This document shows, in pieces, positions 59,408-64,000 of a DNA stretch of 64,000 bases. The stretch's first letter is position 1. Every line of letters starts with the position of its first letter. A model generated the notes under the pieces. The model was not told the DNA's origin. It made no database searches and saw nothing but the letters and a program-made list of their open reading frames with translations. The stretch is from Cristatella mucedo. Taxonomy: Eukaryota; Bryozoa; Phylactolaemata; Cristatellidae. Position numbers and translations under genes: made by a program. The stretch spans positions 609,501 to 673,500 of the forward strand of contig WPIO01000155.1 in the NCBI GenBank assembly GCA_009760855.2, read 5' to 3'.

Positions 59408-60620
59408 GGCGGACCTTAAAAAAGTACAATTCCAGCTGATAAATCAGCCACAAAAGTTATGCAGAAGAGGCAGACTTTAACATGTAATGAAAAACGAAAA
59501 AACCGTCAGGTCAGATCGACTTGATAACTAATGCCAGGTAGAATGAACTGCTTAGACTAGAGTCTCCTTTGGGTCGTGATGACTAGAGTCTCCTTTGGGT
59601 CGATGACACAATGAAGTCACTTCATCGTATTATCTGGCCAGCTGTGGCAGTTCGGCTTACATCATTTAGGCTTCGTCAGCATCATAAGCTATTTACCGAC
59701 TCAAGAAGAATTTCTGACTACAGTCGGTTAGAACAAGCAGAGCTGAACTAGCATTTCAAATTTCATTCAGATGCATGAACTATTAGCCAATTTATGGATT
59801 TTATAAGGCATAAACCAACACTTGAAATGTAACTGTATAAAAGTCACAAGAATGCACCTCAACAAACTTCATACATGTATCTCAATCTACCAAGGTTCGA
59901 AAAGTTAGGATATAAGTCGCATATGATGCAGTGATCATTAGGTTTGTTATTTGTAGATATGTTGCTTCCGGTTTACATCCGGGCTAGACGTAGTTTGCAA
60001 ACTCATTTTTTGCCTTTTATGCAGAAGTCATCTGAACTTCCTATCTCAGTTCTCTAACATATTTGTCATACAGGAGATGCTGACCGAACTGATGATGAAC
60101 ATTAGGCTTGTAAGTTTCTGAGTGATACTGCCTTTGGCCATAACTAAGCTACTGTATATCGTCATCAAATTAAAAAACCTCTGCTGCCATCCTAGTGCAA
60201 ATGTTGGCAATGGAAGGTACGAGGGTGGCAGCTTGAGGTACTAAAACTTAATTTTATCAATCCACAGGTGCAGTTGTGTGTACTACATTGATCAGGACTA
60301 AAGTGGCACAAGGAATATTAATTTCTAAAAGAAAAAGAGGCAAGCCTCGTAAAGATCCTTTGAGTGACCATTAAGTGGATGACAGCCGGCCGTTGACATA
60401 TGCATGCTCTCTATAGCAGTGGTTCTCAACCTTCCTAATGCTGCGACCCTTTAATTCAGTTCCTCATGTCCTCTCGCCTCCTGACATAGAGTGCTCTAAC
60501 GTGCGTTCTTGTTCGTTGCAGTATTCTTCCGAAAACCGAAGTTCTTGCGAACATCGTATACGGAAACGATACAGCTAAGACCTGTTTAAAGTTATTCTGA
60601 TTGTTTTTTTACCGTAGCGC
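59408..60620. other. Intergenic: upstream of TRIM-like gene and of the LINE
   Basis: About 1.2 kb. It should hold the TRIM-like promoter, but I see no clear TATA or initiator at a convincing position. The LINE 5' UTR may begin within the last few hundred bases; its boundary cannot be set from one copy. Confidence 0.4.
59554..59605 (+). repeat. Tandem duplication, about 25 nt x2
   Basis: GACTAGAGTCTCCTTTGGGT occurs twice in a row, 150-200 nt upstream of the TRIM-like start codon. Confidence 0.92.
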
Positions 60621-60624
60621 GTAA

Positions 60625-63600
60625 GAAATTACGTGCCTATGGACATCTAAACGCTTTTCGCTTCGGGCTGCTGGGTCTCCCACGCCGGCGGCTGCATTAG
60701 CTACACCGGCGGCTAGTAACCTACTTGTTAGTTATGGTCGTCAGCAGCTGCTATCGCTTCGTCATCGTATATCAAATGCATTCCTAGATATTAATGTTGT
60801 TGCTAAGATTCATGAACTATGCATTAACAAAAGGAAAGCACCCCTTAGCCACCGGGGTGGCCGGAACCGCCAGCTTAGACGCTGCTCGTTTGGTATTCCT
60901 AGCATTGTCTCGAACCGCTTAGCACGCTCCCCCGCATGCGTCACTGTAAATCTCTCAAACTTAGTGGTCATCAGGCCTGTTGTAACCCAATCGGCCAGAC
61001 TTAACGCTTGCCTTTGGAATCCTCGCTCAATGTGCAATAAACCTCTAGTAATAAACGACCTTATTTCTGAAAATGGTATCGACCTGCTCGCCCTAACTGA
61101 AACTTGGCTGAAATCGATAAACTGCCCGACAATTAAAGACGCTACTCCATCTGGTTTCACGTTCTTTCACACCCCTAGATCAATCAAAACTGGAGGTGGA
61201 GTTGCTATGATCGTGCGCTCGAAATTCAACTTCAAGCCATTTGCGGTACCCTCGAAGCAGTCTTTTGAATCAATTGTCCTGGTCTCACCCGAAAACAAGC
61301 TACCGATAGTGGCAGTAGTCTATCGCCCACCCGGTACCAAATCCTCCTTTATTTCAGATTTCTCCGATCTCATTTCGATTCTGTGTGCAAGAAATCGATC
61401 CTTCCTCGTTATGGGTGATTTCAACGTTCACTTTGATAACTTATCTGACGCTTTCAGCACCGAATTTCGTACATTGACAGACTCATTATCTCTTGTGGCT
61501 CATGTGCATGGCCCTACCCACATCAAGGGTCACACACTCGACCAAATTTTCTCATATAACTGCACTTTGTCATCACCAGTTATCACCAAATCCTGCTTAT
61601 CTGACCACATGCAGATCTCATTCAATCTACAGTGTGTGCCCACATTCTCCTCTAAAATAACCTGTGAATCGCGAAACCTCAAGACCCTTGACATCGATGC
61701 TGTCCGTGCGAGCATATCTGCTTCACCTTTGCTGCTCAGTCCTCCCTCCGATCTGTCATCACTGGTAGATTGCTACAACACGACACTAGCTGACACGCTC
61801 GACGAGTTTGCACCTTTGACAAAGCGCACTGTGCGCCCCCGCCCAGACGGCCTATGGTTTACCACAGACATTAAACTAGCCAAGTCTACTAAACGAAAGC
61901 TTGAAAAGGCATACAAAAGATCCGGACTAACTGTCCATCGACAGGCATATGAAGACTACTGTAGGTCGTACCAATCGATCCTAGCAAAGGCTAAGTCTAG
62001 CTTCTATAGAAACATTGTTGAATCACAGATGCACAATCCAAAAATGCTGATGTCGACAATAAACCATCTCCTCAACCGTTCCCAGGTTAGCTCCTTACCA
62101 GATGATCCTTGTGATGATCTAGCCGATCGCTTCTCTCGATTCTTTGTGCAGAAGATAGACAAAATCAGGGAATCCATCCCTGCGATGACAACCTTCCCAC
62201 TAGAATGCTGTTCCTCGGTTCCTGGCTGCGCCTCAATGTCTGCCTTTAAACAGGTCACCAGTGATGTAGTCCTAAAGCTCGTATCTCAATCAAAGAAGAC
62301 AACAAGTCCACTGGACCCTATTCCCACTGTCCTGCTCCTACGTTGCATTGATCTGCTGCTGCCATGCATAACCAACATCATTAATATGTCATTAGCCTCA
62401 GGTCAGGTCCCAGCACCTTTCAAAAAAGCTGTAGTCAGGCCACTTCTCAAGAAAGCTACACTAGACCAAGAGAACTTAAGCAACTACCGCCCAGTCTCCC
62501 TTCTACCATTCCTATCAAAGACACTGGAACGGGTCGTGGCAGACCAGCTGAACTCGTATATCGAAACCTCACACCTTGCTAGTAAGTTCCAGTCTGGCTT
62601 TAGAGCTAATCACTCCACAGAGTCAGCATTGCTTCGGGTATACAACGACCTACTTAGGAATGCAGACATGGGTAGAGTGTCTCTTCTTGTTTTGCTCGAT
62701 CTTTCGGCAGCTTTTGATACCATCGATCACAAAGTACTTCTAGAGCGCCTCTCATCTCGCCTGGGCATCACTGGCACTGCTCTGCAGTGGTTCAGGTCCT
62801 ATCTCAGTGGGAGACTCCAGAGTGTTGACGTGAATGGACAAAGATCATCTGAAGTACCTCTAAAATATGGAGTACCTCAGGGCTATGTGCTAGGTCCGGT
62901 CCTTTTCACCGTTTATACTCTCCCTCTCGCTGATGTGATTGCCAAGCACAATCTAGGCTTTCACTTCTATACGGATGACACTCAGTTGTACCTTTGATTT
63001 GATCCCTCCCAGCCTTCGAGCACCTCAAATTCTCTCAACTCACTTGCTGCATGCATTGATGACATCCGATCATGGATGGCAGCAAATTTTCTAAAACTAA
63101 ACGATGATAAAACTAACTTACTAGTTATGGGCAAACCTAGAGTTATTCAGAAATTGGAAAGGCTGACTTTCAAAATTGGCTCTGCCAGCATATCTCCAGT
63201 TGCATCAGCTCGAAATCTAGGTGTCATATTCCAAAGCGACCTCTTGTTAGACGACCACATCAGCTCCACAGTCAAATCAGCCTATTTTCAGCTTCATAAC
63301 ATTGCTAAAATTCGGGCTTGTTTAGATAAGGATACCACGTCCAAGTTGGTCCATGCATTCGTGACATCTCGTCTCGACTTCTGCAACTCACTGCTTACTG
63401 GCCTACCAGCATGTGTGATCAGGCGATTGCAGCTGGTGCAAAACTCTGCAGCTAGGCTTGTCTGTCGTGAGCGTCGCAGTTGCCACATTACTCCACTTCT
63501 CGCCGACCTGCACTGGTTACCAGTCAAGCAACGGATTGACTTCAAGGTTTTGTCGCTCACTTTTAGGTCTCTTCATTCTATGGCTCCAGCCTATCTTTCA

Positions 63601-64000
63601 GATATACTACCCCATCAGGCAAAGCATCGTACCACCCGCTTTTCGGAATCCAACAGTCTAGAAATACCTCGTACAAACCTTAAATCCTTTGGAGACCGTG
63701 CATTTAGCTCGTATGCTCCCACAGCCTGGAACTCCCTCCCGACCTGCATCAGAACACCCCCTGACCTGACCACATTTAAAAGAAACTTAAAAACATACCT
63801 ATTTAGGACAGCATTTAGTGGGTCCTTGTGATTCGTCCTCGATGTGCTTATGCGTGCTGACACTGTTCATGCTGCTACTAACCACATTTGCATGCTGACC
63901 CAGTGCATGTAACCCCTAACCATGTTATTCATTTTGTTTGTTTTTCAAGCATGATTTTACTTACTATTCTATTGCGTATCACTTTGCAGCAAATGTAAAG
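60625..64000 (+). mobile_element. LINE-A, near full length, 3' end cut by window
   Basis: The only copy with an endonuclease. The reading frame is open from 60625 and the window stops at GCAAATGTAAAG, just before the tail hairpin (about 60-70 nt missing judged from other copies). Belongs to the L2/CR1-like group by its RT motifs and simple-repeat tail. Confidence 0.93.
60964..63831 (+). pseudogene. LINE-A ORF: endonuclease plus reverse transcriptase, one internal TGA
   Basis: Apurinic-endonuclease-like N-half: ALTETWL, VVYRPPGT, MGDFNVH, SCLSDHMQ. RT: NYRPVSLLPFLSK, LLDLSAAFDTIDH, GVPQGYVLGPVLF, FYTDDTQLYL. A TGA at 62995-62997 replaces the TGC (Cys) seen in the copies at 3 and 14 kb; after it the same frame continues to 63831. 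No other stop in about 950 codons. First codon shown is GTG; the frame is open from 60625 without an ATG, so the start is unknown. Catalytic motif is YTDD instead of YADD. Confidence 0.9.

Overview
The window is eukaryotic nuclear DNA: genes are split by GT-AG introns, several kb long in places, and introns and intergenic space are full of 5'-truncated LINEs, tRNA-derived SINEs and microsatellites. A GCN2 gene, a RING/B-box/coiled-coil (TRIM-like) gene and L2/CR1-type LINEs point to an animal. The small exons and repeat style suggest an invertebrate or early-branching metazoan. I cannot name the species.

Positions 1-47203 (+ strand) hold most of one gene, the eIF2-alpha kinase GCN2 (EIF2AK4). 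I placed 26 exons by reading frame, splice sites and similarity to the known GCN2 domain order: pseudokinase (exons to 5227), active kinase (6651-27300), HisRS-like domain (about 27300-37000) and the C-terminal dimerisation/ribosome-binding domain (39134-47203). All exon junctions are phase-compatible and together encode about 1,400 residues. The N-terminal RWD domain lies upstream of the window. The 3' end is ambiguous: a TAA stop at 47201 overlaps a good splice donor at 47200.

Positions 54311-59407 (- strand) hold a convergent two-exon gene for a RING / two B-box / coiled-coil protein with a C-terminal region that looks like a degenerate beta-propeller (about 694 residues).

From about 60.6 kb to the window end is a nearly full-length LINE (endonuclease plus reverse transcriptase) interrupted by one TGA codon. 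Decayed relatives are spread through the window. I distinguish two LINE families (A, with an ATT-type tail; B, with an ACATT-type tail) and two tRNA-derived SINE families. SINE-1 carries the same 3' stem-loop and tail as LINE-A, so it looks like its non-autonomous partner. Nested insertions with target-site duplications give a relative order of activity.

I saw no CRISPR array, no rRNA and no convincing intact tRNA gene, and no clearly novel system. The best leads are the SINE/LINE tail partnership, the GCN2 end structure, the TRIM-propeller protein and the perfect hairpin inside its coding exon.
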